From Opisthocomus hoazin (taxonomy: Eukaryota > Chordata > Aves > Opisthocomiformes > Opisthocomidae): a stretch of 64,000 nt of DNA. Position numbers and translations under genes: made by a program. The number at the start of each line of letters is the position of its first letter. Within the stretch, counting starts at the first letter, position 1. The stretch covers positions 1,116,001 to 1,180,000 of the forward strand of contig NC_134443.1 of NCBI RefSeq assembly GCF_030867145.1. Direction: 5' to 3'. The notes under the pieces are model-generated. The model ran no database searches. It saw only the letters and a program-made list of their open reading frames with translations, and was not told where the DNA came from. Positions 42,847-58,940 of the stretch are shown here, one piece after another.

Positions 42847-43407
42847 ACTGGTTAAGCAGTTGGACTGACCTAAAACACTTGCTGGACCCTTGCTAGCAGG
42901 CATTCTTGTTAAAACAAACTTTTGAGCCTCTTGTATCGCTGGAAACTTTCGACTCTACTCCGGTCTAGAGCGTCCTCCTTACCTATGCTATGGATTTAAT
43001 TTATTTTCTTATTTCATGTACACTGCTTTTTTTTGTTACAGTGTATGATGGATGTGTATGGAAAATGTATCTTTGGAGAAAAATTACAGTTTGTTAATTT
43101 GAAGATGCTGATCTGGCTAATTTTCTTTTTTTTATTTCATCTGCTGCTGGGTGGGCCGTGCGCTGCACCGGCAGGGAGCAAACCCCTCGGCAGCGGCCGG
43201 GCCCCGCTGCGGCGGGGCGGGGGATGGAGCCGAGGTGGGGGCACAGGGATGGCGCAGGCTTCGTGGTGTGGAGCCCCGGACGGGGAGCTCTGGAGCAGAA
43301 ACCATCCTCCCCTAGACGCCCAACCGCCTTTTCTCTTCCCCCTCGGTGACCTTGCATGGCTGGAAGCGGAGCGGGGAAGAGCTGTAGGGCTTTCCTGCCT
43401 CGTGTCG

Positions 43408-44328
43408 GCGACATGGACAGTGGGACTGAGGGCACCCTCAGCAATTTGTCGATGACACCAAGCCCAGTGGTGTGGGTGACACGCCGGAGGGAAGGGATGG
43501 TGTCCAGAGGGACCGGGCCAGGCTGGAGAGCTGGGCCTGCATGAGCCGCACGACGTTCAACAAGGCCAAGGGCAAGGTCCTGCCCGTGGGTCGGGGCCAC
43601 CCCAGACACAAGGACAGGCTGGGCGGGGAGCGGCTCGAGAGCAGCCCTGAGGAGAAGGACTTGGGGGTACTGGTGGGTGAGAAGCTCAACAGGAGCCGGC
43701 AACATGTGCTCGCAGCCCAGAAAGCCGAGCGTGTCCTGGGCTGCATCCAGAGCAGCGTGGGCAGCAGGGCGAGGGAGGGGATTCTGCCCCTTGACTCCGC
43801 TCTCGTCAGATCCCACCTGGAGTCTTGCGTCCAGCTCTGGAGCCCCCAACACCAGAAGGACATGGATGTGTTGGAGTGGGGCTGGAGGAGGGCATGAAGA
43901 TGATCCGAGGGCTGGAGCACCTCTGCTATGGGGACAGGCTGAGGGAGCTGGGGCTGCTCAGCCTGGAGCAGAGAAGGCTCCGGGGTGACCTCAGAGCAGC
44001 TGCCAGTGCCTGGAGGGGCCGACAGGAAGGATGGAGAGGGGCTTTTCACAAGGGGGTGCAGTGATAGGACAAGGGGGAACGGCTCTAAACTAACAGAGGG
44101 CAGATTGAGATGAGATATTGGGAAGAAATTCTTCCCCGTGAGGGTGGTGAAACCCTGGCCCAGGCTGCCCAGAGAAGCTGTGGCTGCCCCCTCCCTGGCA
44201 GGGCTCAAGGCCAGGTTGGATGGAGCTCTGAGCACCCTGGGCTGGTGGGAGATGTCCCTGCTCATGGCAGGGGAGTTGGAACCAGATGAGCTTCAAGGTC
44301 CCTTCCAACCCAAACCATTCCATGATTC
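43408..44328 (+). mobile_element. CR1 LINE fragment downstream of UBE2Q1
   Basis: The longest sense CR1 here. It starts within the reverse-transcriptase frame (RLESWACMSRTTFNKAKGKV, then KDLGVLVGEKLNRSRQ) and runs to the 3' tail CCATTCCATGATTCT. 5'-truncated. Confidence 0.93.
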
Positions 44329-44329
44329 T

Positions 44330-46400
44330 AATTTCTGCGCTGTGGCCGAAAGCTGTGGGATAACGCGGAGTGTGGGCAGCACCGGCTGCGCTCCCTGCTC
44401 TCATCCTTGCCCCCACAGCAACTGGCCCAGTTCTCTATGGGTTTATTTTATTTTTCCTCCTCAAACCATCGTTCCTGCTCCTCTCACTGCCACGGGGCCG
44501 TTGCTGGAAGGCGTTGCTGCAGTCCCTGGTCCTTGCTTCAACCCCCCCTGCCCCGTCCCGAGGCTGCTGGAAGGAGATTCGGGTGCTGGAGCTGCGCTGG
44601 CTTCTGGCGTCCTTGGCTGGAGGGCAGAGCTGACTCGTTAAAGCCGGACCGGCCGTATTAATTCACTGCGTTGGAAGAAAAGTTATTAGAAAATCAAAGG
44701 GGCTCGGAAGAAGCCCGTTATCTCCTCCAGCAGCTGTTCCGCTCTTCAGGCATCATCCTGCTCCGGGCCTTGGAATAAAACGATGCCGCGGGAGAGGGCT
44801 TGGTGACGGTGCCCTGCGCTTGCCCCGGCCGGGGGCTGGCTGGAAGCGCTTTGCTGGGGACCGGGGGGGGTTGGGACGCTGAGCAGCTCTGCCCTGCCCC
44901 GCGCTCTGCTCCTCTGCCCCAGACCGGCACCCGGCGGGGTCCTGGTCCCCCCCAGCCCCGCTCCCAGCGCCTGGTGCTGGGGGGATGGAGGCAGCCGCGC
45001 TCTGCTCCCCTCTTTAGCCCAGACAGCACCAAGGATCCCCTGGGGAGGGGGCTTTGGTGGGGTTCATAAAGGTTTAGAAAGCTTGCGGTGCTGCAGTGTG
45101 GGGAGGGGGGGGCTGCGCCCGCCAACCCCGGTGATGGGCTTGGGGTTGGGTAGGGTCGGTCGGGAGAGCTCACGGCACGCACGCTCCCGAATCCCGGCGG
45201 CATTCTGGGCTGGGGTGAGCGGGAGAGTTGGGGGGGGGTCCTGCAGGACCCTCGGCTGCTGACCTGGCAGGCGTCAGGAGCGGCGTGGGCCATCCCCTCT
45301 GCTCAGGATCCACCCTGCTCCGAGATGGGCTCCACGCTCGCCGCCACCGCGCCGGCTCCGCTCTTGCTTCGGCTTCTCGGGGGGAGCAGCGCGCGGTGCC
45401 GTCACCGCTGCCGGAGACGCAGCCCTTGGCAGGGGACGGGGACGGGGAGACCCTTCCCGAAGGAGACGCGCGGCCGGCACGCCGCGGGAAACGCCGCCGC
45501 GGCGCGAAGCCACCGAGACGGTGCTGCCGGGGTGCCTGTCCTGCTGCTGAGGCCCCCGCAGAGAGGACGGGGGGGAATTTAGATTTGTCCTAAGGGAAGA
45601 AAACGAACCAGCACCTTTCACCGTAAGCCGGCAGCCGAGGTCACCGGTGACGGCACGGAGCTCTGCTCGGCCTCGAGAAGGCGAAGCCGGAGCCGGCCGT
45701 GACCCCACCACTTTTCCGGCGAGGAAATTGCCCCCGCTTCCCACTGCGCTGCCGGCACCCCCAGCACCTCCCCGCACCCACACCAGGGGGGCACGATGCT
45801 GGGGACCGGCTGCCCCTGCCGAGTCGGGGGCTGCTCTCCCCGTTGCCCCCATGGGTGGGAGCTGGGTGGGCTTCGGGGACGTTCTCCAGCCCCTGCACAC
45901 GGGACGAGCCCACGTCCTGCCCCGAAACCAGGGCGCACGCAGCCTCGGGGACCAAACGCACGTCCCCCCCCGTGGCTTTTTGTTGCGATGGGGTCGGTAA
46001 CGCCGCGCCGGCACCGCGTGGGCCGGCAGGAAGCCAAAGCGCTGGGCTCGGCCGGCGTTTTCCGGCGAGGTCTCGGTGCGGCGGGCGGAAAGCGGGGCTT
46101 CGGCGGCGCGGTGGAACCGCGGCCGCGGCGACAGCGAGCGCAACCGGGCCGTGCCCCGTGCCGGGCTGTGCGCTGGGTGGGGGGGGTCCATAAATGGGTC
46201 CTTGCATGGGGGGGGGGGGGGTCCATGAATGGGGGGGGGGTCACTTGCATGGGGGGGCTTGTGCAGGGGGTCGGTGCATGGATGGGGGATGGGGGGGGGT
46301 GCTATCTGTGGAGGTCTCTGCGTGGGGTCGACACACAGCGGCCGCGCGTGGGGGTCATGCGCAGGGTGAAGCCCCCCCTGTCCCACCACCCAGGGGGGGT
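44330..46400. other. Intergenic stretch between UBE2Q1 and SHE, no gene recognised
   Basis: In mammals TDRD10 lies between SHE and UBE2Q1, on the strand opposite both. Neither strand here shows tudor-domain or RRM exons. The long minus-strand open frame across 45.3-47.8 kb is GC-driven and overlaps SHE exon 1. Confidence 0.6.
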
Positions 46401-46419
46401 CCCGGGGGGTGTCGTCGTG

Positions 46420-51336
<4,917 letters not shown>

Positions 51337-51622
51337 CGCCCGCTGATGCCCCCCCGGACTGGCCCCCGGACCCCCCAGGGCATGGGGCAGGGTCCGGCCC
51401 CGGCCATCGCCGCGTGTCGCGGGAAGGGTCCGGCGGAGGACCCCTGGGTCACGTCCCCAGCGCCGCGGGGACCCCGACTCCTGCCTGGCGCTGGACTCCG
51501 GCAAAGCCGCACTGCCCTTTGGCCGGGACCGATCCTGCCCGCCCAGCGCCGGAGCCGGCTCGCTGCGGGGCTGCCTCCGGGGCGGGGGGGGGTCACGGCG
51601 AGGCTGGGGTGTGTAACGAAGT

Positions 51623-51632
51623 AATAAATAAA
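51623..51632 (+). other. SHE: Overlapping poly(A) signals of SHE
   Basis: AATAAATAAA gives two overlapping AATAAA hexamers about 290 bp after the SHE stop. Confidence 0.75.
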
Positions 51633-51649
51633 CGTGTTGGCTGGGAGGA

Positions 51650-52290
51650 GACGGGTGGTCCTGGGGGGTCTGGGGGCTGCGAAGGGGAAGGGATGGGGCT
51701 GGGATGGGGTTGGGGGCTGCAGTGGGGCAGGGATGGGGCAGGATTAGGCCTGGGGGCTCCAGAGGGGAAGGGATGGGGCTGGGGTCTGCAATAGGGAACG
51801 GATAGGGCAGGGATGGGGCAGGATTGGGGCTGGGGGCTGCAATGGGGAAGGGATGGGGCCGGGATGGGTCTGGGGGCTGCAGTGGGGAAGGGATGGGGCT
51901 GGGGGCTGCAAAGGGGAAAGGATGGGGATGGGGGCTGCAATAGGGAAGGGATGGGGCAGGAATGGGGCTGGGGGCTCCAGAGGAACAGGGATGGGGCAGG
52001 AGTGGGGCTGGGGGCTGCCATGGGGAAGGGATGGCGTTGGGGTCTGCAGCGGTGCAGGGATGGGTCTGGGGGCTGCAAAGGGGCAGGGATGGGGCAGGAT
52101 TGGGGCTGGGGGGTCCAGAGGGGCAGGGATGGGGCTGGGGGCTGCAGTGGGGAAGGGATGGGGCAGGGGGCTGCAAAGGGGCAGGGATGGGGCTGGGGGC
52201 TGCCATAGGGAAGGGATGGCATTGGGGTCTGCAGCGGTGCAGGGATGGGTCTGGGGGCTGCAGCGGTGCAGGGAAGGGGCTGGGGGCCGC
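51650..52290. repeat. Minisatellite downstream of SHE
   Basis: Units of roughly 30-42 bp built from GGGAAGGGATGGGGCTGGGG and GCTGCAGTG, with an optional ATGGGGCAGG insert. It starts about 20 bp after the SHE poly(A) signal. The open frames across it are not genes. Confidence 0.92.
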
Positions 52291-52740
52291 GAGGGTGCCG
52301 GGCCGGGTGGGTGCCCGGGCCGTGGGTGCTGCCGGGGGCTCCAGCCCAGCACCCCCCACCCCGCGCTGCTGGGGACCCCGAGGTGCCGGCGCTGCCCGAA
52401 ACCAGGGCAGGATTTGGGGGCCAGGGGCCCATCGGAGCTGACACCCCCCCCCAGGACCCCCCGCCTGCGCGGGAGGGCGGGGGGGGGGGGGTGACTCAAC
52501 CCCAGACTGGTGGCGGCAGCAGCCGGCCTGGTTTCGGGGTCCCGGGGCTCCCCCCCCCCCCCGCCCATCTGCATCCTGCCGGGCTTTTTATAGACCGGGG
52601 CCGGGGGGGGGGGACACGGGGCCGCGGTGTCCCCAGGGTGCCCGGGCACCCCCTCCCCTCGCCCTGCGGTTTCCTGCCCGGGTGCAGCTGCAGCTCCCCG
52701 GGGAGTTGCACAACACCGGGGGGGGGGGGGGCGGCTGCGG

Positions 52741-53340
52741 GGGCACCGCGAGGCATGGGGGGCACCCACCGGGGCGGGGGGCACAGCATGGGGGTACACA
52801 GTGTGGGGTGGGGGGCACAGCATGGGGGTGCACAGCCTGGGGTGGGGGGCACAGCATGGGGGTGCATGGGCTGGGGTGGGGGGCACAGCATGGGGTACAT
52901 GGCATGGTTCGGGGGGCACCCACTGGGGTGGGGGGCACAGCATGGGGCAGGGGGCACAGCCTGGGGTTACATGGCCTGGGGCAGTGGGCACCCACCGGGG
53001 TGGGGGGCACAGCATGGGGGTACAGGGCATGGGGTGGGGGGCACAGCCTGGGGGTGCACATCCTGGGGTGGGGGGCACAGCACGGGGGGCACAGCATGGG
53101 GGTAGAGGGCATGGGACGGGGGGCACAGCCTTGGGGTGCACGGCCTGGGGCCGGGGGCAAAGCACGGGGGGCACAGCATGGGGGTAGAGGGCATGGGACG
53201 GGGGGCACAGCCTGGGGGTGCATGTCCTGGGGTGGGGGGCACAGCACGAGGGGGCACGACCTGGGGTGGGGGGGCACAGCCTGGGGTACACGGCGTAGTT
53301 TGGGGGCCATAGGGTGCATGGACTGGGGGTGCACAGCCTC
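52741..53340. repeat. Minisatellite, 34-bp unit, between SHE and IL6R 3' ends
   Basis: Copies of GGCACAGCATGGGGGTGCAC plus AGCCTGGGGTGGGG, spaced 34 bp apart at 52781, 52815 and 52849, then more variable. It is followed by C homopolymers (53401-53443). Confidence 0.93.
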
Positions 53341-53473
53341 GACTGGGGGGGGGGGATGCAAAACCCGACGCCCCCCCCCGGAGCCACGTCCAGGCTGCAG
53401 CCCCCCCCCCCCCGTTACCCCCCCCCCCCCCCCCCCCCCCCCGCAGCACCCACTCCACTACAAACCCACGGCG

Positions 53474-53479
53474 TTTATT
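53474..53479 (-). other. IL6R: Poly(A) signal of IL6R
   Basis: AATAAA on the minus strand, about 450 bp beyond the IL6R stop codon. It is the first canonical signal on that strand. Confidence 0.7.
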
Positions 53480-53927
53480 TGCGACGCGTTTCGCCACGCC
53501 TCCCCAACGTCTGCTTTAAAAATAATCCCGGGGGGGGGGGCCGGGACAGAGGGATGGGGGCTGATCCAGCCGGCCCCCCCCTCCCCAACACCCGTGGTCC
53601 TTCCCCGCGGGACCCCCGAACCCGGCCCCGCTCCCACGCCCCGCTGCCGTCACCCGCAGCCACCCCAGCTTGGCCGCGGCCCCAGAGCTGCCCCCCCCGG
53701 GACCCATCTTGGGGGCCCCCCCGGCTGGTTCTCCGTGGGGGGGGGCACTGATCCCCCCGCTCTGAGGCTGCTCCCCAGCACGGGGGGGCTTTCAGCAGCC
53801 CCAGATAGAGGGGGAGCCCCCCCCCAGGCTGCTCCCGGGGCCACATCCCACCCCTGGGACCCCCCCCCAGGGGCAGGGACCCCCCCCACCCGCCCTGCAG
53901 GCGCCCGCCAGCGCGTCCAGCCCCCAG

Positions 53928-56900
53928 CTACTGCCCCGAGAAGAAATAGTCCAGGTTGGTGACATGGAGAGCCCCGGGGGCTGGGGGGCTGGCGGGTGGG
54001 AGCAGGGGGGTCTCGCTGAGGGGGGGGCTGGGGGGGGCCAGGGGCACCAGAACGTGCTGCCCCTCGCCCTCCGGCTTGGCCCCCCGCCGCCCGTCCGTCC
54101 GCCACAGCTGCCGGTACCTGCAGGAGGGGGAGCGCGGCCCCAGATCAGGGGTCTGGGGGGGGGGTCAGGGGTGTGGGGGGGGGCAGGCAGAGCCCCCCCC
54201 CCAGTCCCCCCCCCCCCGACCCCCGGGCGCTCACCTCACCACCACGGCAGCGAAGAGGGCGATGCCCAGGACCAAGCTGCCCCCGGCCACCAGCGAGGCG
54301 TAGGGCGATGCCCCGGAGCGGGCGCTGGCGTCCACCACGGCCCCTGCGGCAGGGAGCGGGGAGGGGGCTCGGTGTGGGGACCAGGGACCCACTGCGGGGG
54401 GGCGGGGGTCCCCAACCCAGACACCCCCTCCTCACCCCCAGCGCCATTAGCGTCGTCCCCGAAGAGCTCGGGCGGCAGCGTGACCCCGTAGGTGCCATCG
54501 TCTGTGGGGAACTGCAGGAGAAGGGGGGGGGGGATGGGACGGGGCAGCCCCCCCGGCCTGGTGTCCCCTTGTCCCACACAGGGACACGAGACCCAGCCGG
54601 GAGCGCGTTGTGTCCCCCCCCCCGGGGTGAAGCCCTGCCCCACCTGCGAGCTGAGGGGTCCCACGTCAGACATCAGGTCCCTGGGGTCTGCAAGGCGAGG
54701 GGGGGCCGTGAGGCTGGGGGACCCCAGGCTGAGCCCCCCCCCCCCCCCACCTCGGGGCCACCTGTCCCCCCCTCCTACCTATCCAGGGGGTCCCCACCGC
54801 CTCCCGGCTCCACTCGCTCCAGGCGCCGTGGCCGAACTCCTCCTGCGCCCGCACCTGCGCCACGTGCCGCGTCCCCGGCCAGGCGTCGCGGATCTCCAGC
54901 CACGTCGTCGTCACCTGGTCCACCTGGAGGGGACGAGGGCGGCACGGGGGGCTGCGGGCAGCCTCGCTGGGGCCAGGGGTCAGCCCCGTACCATGGAGGA
55001 GGGGTCTCACCTCCGTGAAGGTCCGGGCGGGCTCCGGGCGGTAGCGGACCTGGAAGCGGAGCCAGTAGAAGCGAGGGTCCCAGGATGAGGGATAGGACCA
55101 GGAGACCCGCAGCCGCCGCGTGGCCTTCTCCAGAGCCTCAACCGTCACGTTGATGGGGGGGTCCGGCTTCACTGCTGGGGAAAGGGGGGCTCAGGGCCAC
55201 GCACCGTGCCGCTTGGCCAGCCCTGGTCCCCTCGGCCAGCCCCGGACCCCCCCCGGCCAGTCCTGGTCCCCTCGGCCAGCCCTGGACCCCCCCGGACCCC
55301 CCCCGGTCCCCTCGGCCAGCCCTGGACTCCCCCGGCCAGCCCCGGTCCCCTCAGCCAGCCCCGGACCCCCCTGGCACTCACGGACGCTGCTGAGGGTGAT
55401 GATCCTGTCCTCGCCGGCCGAGCCGCCGGCGGCGTTGCTGACGCACGTGGACACGACGAGGGGTTTGGTGTCCTCGGTGCCGGGTGGCACCTTCACGCGG
55501 CAAAGAAACTTCTGCGCCTTGGCGAAGTAGCGGCATCGCTGCTCCGTGGCGTTCTCGGCCGCGAACCTGCCCGGGACGCGGCTGGGCTGTGGCACGCAGC
55601 GGGCAGCCCCCGGCCGGCGTCGCGGATCGAGCTGGTGGGGACGGACGGCAAAGCGTCCCCCTCACGTCCCCCCGCGCCGGGGGGTCCCCCAGCAGCGACC
55701 GGCGCTCACCTCTGCTTCACCCAGAGCGTCGCCCGCGTCCCCGGCGACGGCTTCGCCCGCAGCGGCCACTCGCACAGGACGTCCTTCTCGTGGCTCCGGC
55801 GGTAGCAGGAGACCCGGGGGGTTTCGGGGGGCTCTGCAAGGCACCGAGGCGCTGGGGGACGGGGGACCCCGGACCGAGCGATGCCGCGTGGGAGACCCCC
55901 CCCCGGCACGGACCCACCTTCCACCAGCAGCCGCAGGGAGCGCAGCGGGCGGCCCCCCGCGACGCAGCGGTAGCGCCCCGAGTCCTCGTAGCGCAGCCGC
56001 CGCAGGAGCAGCGCGTTGCCCTCCGCCGCCAAGCGCCGGCCGCGGCCCCCCGCCGCCCCCCGCTCCTCCACCTCCCAGGACACGGGGACGTCCGTCGGCC
56101 CCTCGTCCCGGCAGGTCAGCGTGACGTTGGTTCCCGGGCGTCGCAGCAACGTGTCCCGCGAGACCCCTGGGTGGGAACGAGACGGGGGGGGGGTCAGGTA
56201 ACGGAGACCCCGGACCCCGTGGGTGTCCCCAGAGGAGGGGGGCACCCAATATCTGCGCCCCGCCGTCCTCTCGCTGTCGGGAGGCACCGAGCTGGGCACC
56301 GGACCCCCCCACCATGGCAGCACCCATGGGGGGACCCGGCCAGGCAGCGTGGGGAGCGGGGCTCTGGGAATGCTGTGGGTTGGGGGGCCCGGGGGGGCTC
56401 GGGGGGGGCCGGGGGTGCCCAGCGCCGGGGGGGTTAAGCGGCCGGGCTGGCCGGCGGCACCGGGCCAGGCTTGGGCCAGCGCCAGGGAGGCCACCCCGGG
56501 GCAGCTCTCCAGGCTCTCGCTGCAAAGGTCACCGGCCAGCACCGACCCGCGGGTTCCCGTCGGCTCCTGCTGCTGGGAACGCACCCGGCACCCCCCCAGC
56601 ACCCGGCACCCACCCAGCACCCGGCCCCAGCACCCACCCAGCTCCAGCACCCAGTACCCGGCACCCAGTACCAGGCACCCAGCCCCAGCACCGCCCCAGC
56701 CCCGGGCACCCAGCAGCCCCCCCCAGCTCCACTACCCCCCCAGCACCCACCCAGCACCCGGCCCCAGCACCCCCCCAGCTCCAGTACCCCCCCAGCACCC
56801 CCTCAGCACCCCCCCAGCTCCAGCACCAGTTCCAGCTCCAGCAGCCAGCCCCGGGCACCCAGCACGCCCCCAGCTCCAGTCACCCCCCCAGCACCCAGTA

Positions 56901-57388
56901 CCCCCCCAGCACCCAGTACTGGGCACCCAGCCCCAGCACCCACCCAGCTCTAGCACCCCCCCAGCACCCAGCACCCACCCAGTTCCAGCACCAGCACCCC
57001 CTCAGCACCCAGCACCGGGCACCCAGCACCCCCAAGCTCCAGCTCCAGCACCCCCCCAGCACCCCCCGGGGTGCCCCGCACCCTGCCCGTCCCCCCCCCC
57101 GGCCCGGCTGAGCGCCGCCGGGGCGGGCAGGGCACCGTCCCCCCCTCCCCGTGGCCCGGACCGGGGGTCCCCCGGGACCGGGAGAACCCCCCCGCCACGC
57201 CACCCCCCCCGCCCTCCCCGGGGCAGCCCCGCCGGGGGGGGGGGGGGGGGAGGCGTGGGGTCCCGCCGCTCCCCCCGGTGCCGGCCGCACTCACCCGCGG
57301 GGCCGCAGGGCCGCCCGGCAGCGGCGAGGAAGAGGAGGAGGAGGAGGAGGAGGAGGAGGAGGATGGGGGGGGGCAGCGGCGCGGCCAT
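53928..57388 (-). CDS. IL6R: IL6R, interleukin-6 receptor alpha chain
   Basis: The ligand-binding chain that presents IL-6 to gp130. Exons in coding order: 57295-57388, 55918-56166, 55710-55833, 55382-55566, 55011-55171, 54779-54923, 54644-54687, 54436-54511, 54235-54343, 53928-54117. All are in phase and give 458 residues. Signal peptide with a ten-leucine run; Ig-like domain in exon 2 (VTLTC ... DSGRYRCVAGG); cytokine-receptor D1 cysteines (VSCYRRSHEKDVLCEW); D2 with LRFQVRYRPEPARTF, RAQEEFGHGAWSEWS and an intact WSEWS at 306-310; a short stalk; TM about 371-395 (ASLVAGGSLVLGIALFAAVV); a short proline-rich tail ending NLDYFFSGQ, like human NTDYFFPR. For exon 5 two adjacent AGs are possible; I chose the one giving LKPDPP, like human LQPDPP. 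The human tail is longer. Confidence 0.96.
55200..55378. repeat. Minisatellite filling IL6R intron 4
   Basis: Units of about 27-30 bp (CTCGGCCAGCCCTGGTCCCC with GGACCCCCC). They make up nearly all of the 210-bp intron between exons 55382-55566 and 55011-55171. Confidence 0.88.
56580..57065. repeat. CAGCACCC-rich minisatellite in IL6R intron 1
   Basis: Irregular repeats of CAGCACCC, CCGGCACC and CCCAGCTCCAG, mostly 15-33 bp long. Open frames across it are repeat-driven. Confidence 0.88.
57313..57362 (-). repeat. CTC trinucleotide repeat inside the IL6R signal peptide
   Basis: A run of CTC codons on the coding strand encoding ten leucines in a row. It is a coding microsatellite whose length directly sets the hydrophobic core of the signal peptide. 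Confidence 0.9.
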
Positions 57389-57950
57389 GCGCCCGGCCCC
57401 GGGCACGGAAACATCGGCGGAGCCGCCCGCGGCCGCTGCCCGCGGTTGTGAAACCGGGAGGGGGGGGGGGGAGCGGGGGGGGGCGGCAGCACGTGCGGCC
57501 GGGCGGGGCGGGGCCAGCGGCTCCTGGGGGGGGGGACCGAGCCGCCACCGCCCCCTCCCACCCCCGGTGCCCCGCCGGTCTCTCCGCGGTGCTCCCGTCC
57601 TCCCCCCGGTGCTCCCAGTGCTCCCAGTCCGCCCCCCCCGGTGATCCCGGACCCACCCCCGGTGCTCCCGGACCCCCCCCGGTGCCCCCCGGTGCTCCCA
57701 GTTCCCCCCCCCGGTGCCCCCCCAGTGCTCCCAATGCTCCCCTGATGGCCCCCGGTCCCCCCCCGCAGTGTTCCCAGTGTCCCCCGGTCCCCCCCCGGGT
57801 CCCCCCCCGGTGCTCCCACTGCTCCCACTCCCCCCCCCCCCCCCCCCCCGTGCTCCCGCTCCCCCCCGGTGCCCCCGGTCCCCCCTTAGTCCCTCCCAGT
57901 GCCCCGCCCCCCCCAGGCCCCAGCGCAGGGCAGAAGCTGCTCAGAACATG
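57389..57950 (-). promoter_or_regulatory. IL6R upstream region in the gap to ATP8B2
   Basis: GC-rich, CpG-containing sequence with repeated CCCCGGTGCTCCC blocks between the IL6R ATG and the probable ATP8B2 transcript end. Any IL6R core promoter must lie here or within the ATP8B2 3' UTR. I see no TATA box. Confidence 0.5.
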
Positions 57951-57970
57951 AGAGATATATATATATATTT

Positions 57971-57976
57971 TTTAAT
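57971..57976 (-). other. ATP8B2: Candidate poly(A) signal of ATP8B2 (ATTAAA variant)
   Basis: TTTAAT on the plus strand is ATTAAA on the coding strand, about 970 bp past the ATP8B2 stop. No AATAAA was seen on that strand nearer the gene. Confidence 0.45.
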
Positions 57977-58940
57977 AAAAAAAGCTGGGTTTTGGTTGTT
58001 TTTTGTTTTGTTTTTTCCTCCATGGACCCATAAACCGGTACAACCCCGCCCTATAGAAACGCGTAATAAATTAGGTGGCCCCGGCCCCCCCCCTGCCTCC
58101 CCCCAGCCCAAAATAACGCCCCACCCCCCAAAAGAGACCCCGGCCCACGCCGGGGCCCGTCCTGAATGCTTTCCTCTTTGGTATCAAGGGGAGGGCAGCC
58201 CCGGGACCTCCCCCCCAGCCCCTCTGGTGGGGAGGGGGTCGGTGCCCCCCCCGGCACCCCCCGGAGAGGGTCCCATCCCGGGGAGCTGGTGAGGAGGAGG
58301 AGGAGGAAGCGGAGGCCGAGGGTTGTGCAAGACCCCGGCGTGGGAGTGAATCACGCCCGGCAGCCAGCGGGAAGCAGCCGGGGGACGCTTCCCCTTTCCC
58401 CCCCCCAGACCCCCCCTCCGGCTCCCCGCACCCCAAAGTGGGGGCCGGAGGTCGGTGACCCCCCCCCAGCACCCGCCACGCCAACGCTGAGAAACCAGTC
58501 GCTCTGCTAACTGGGGAGGGGGTTTCCTTCCTTGGTTTTTTTTTTTCTGTTTTTTTTTTCCTGTTGTTTTTTACCTTTTTTTTGCCTTTTTTTTTTTTAA
58601 TATAAAAAACAAGACACGTGGGTGAGCGGCGGGGGAGGGGGCAGGGCGCTGTCACGGCCCCCCCCTCACCCCCGGACCCCCGCGGCGGTGGCTCTGGCGG
58701 GATACATTCGCGCGTGATGGGGTGTCTGTGCTCCGGGGGGGGGGGGGGAATACTGACAGGGGGGCTGCTGGGGACAGCGTCCGTCCGTCCGTCTGTCCGT
58801 CCGCCCCGGGGACGCGGAAGGCCCGTTTTTTGGTTACAGCGCGAGTCCAGACTCCTCCAAACCTCATGGCCGCTGCTCCCCCCCCCAGCGGGACCCCGTC
58901 TCAGGGTGGGGACGCGACCCCCCCCCCCCCCCGGCCCAGC

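Noticed and set aside
51650-53340. Glycine-rich open frames between SHE and IL6R
   Set aside because: These are tandem-repeat arrays (30-42 bp and 34 bp units) downstream of both poly(A) signals. No coding evidence.
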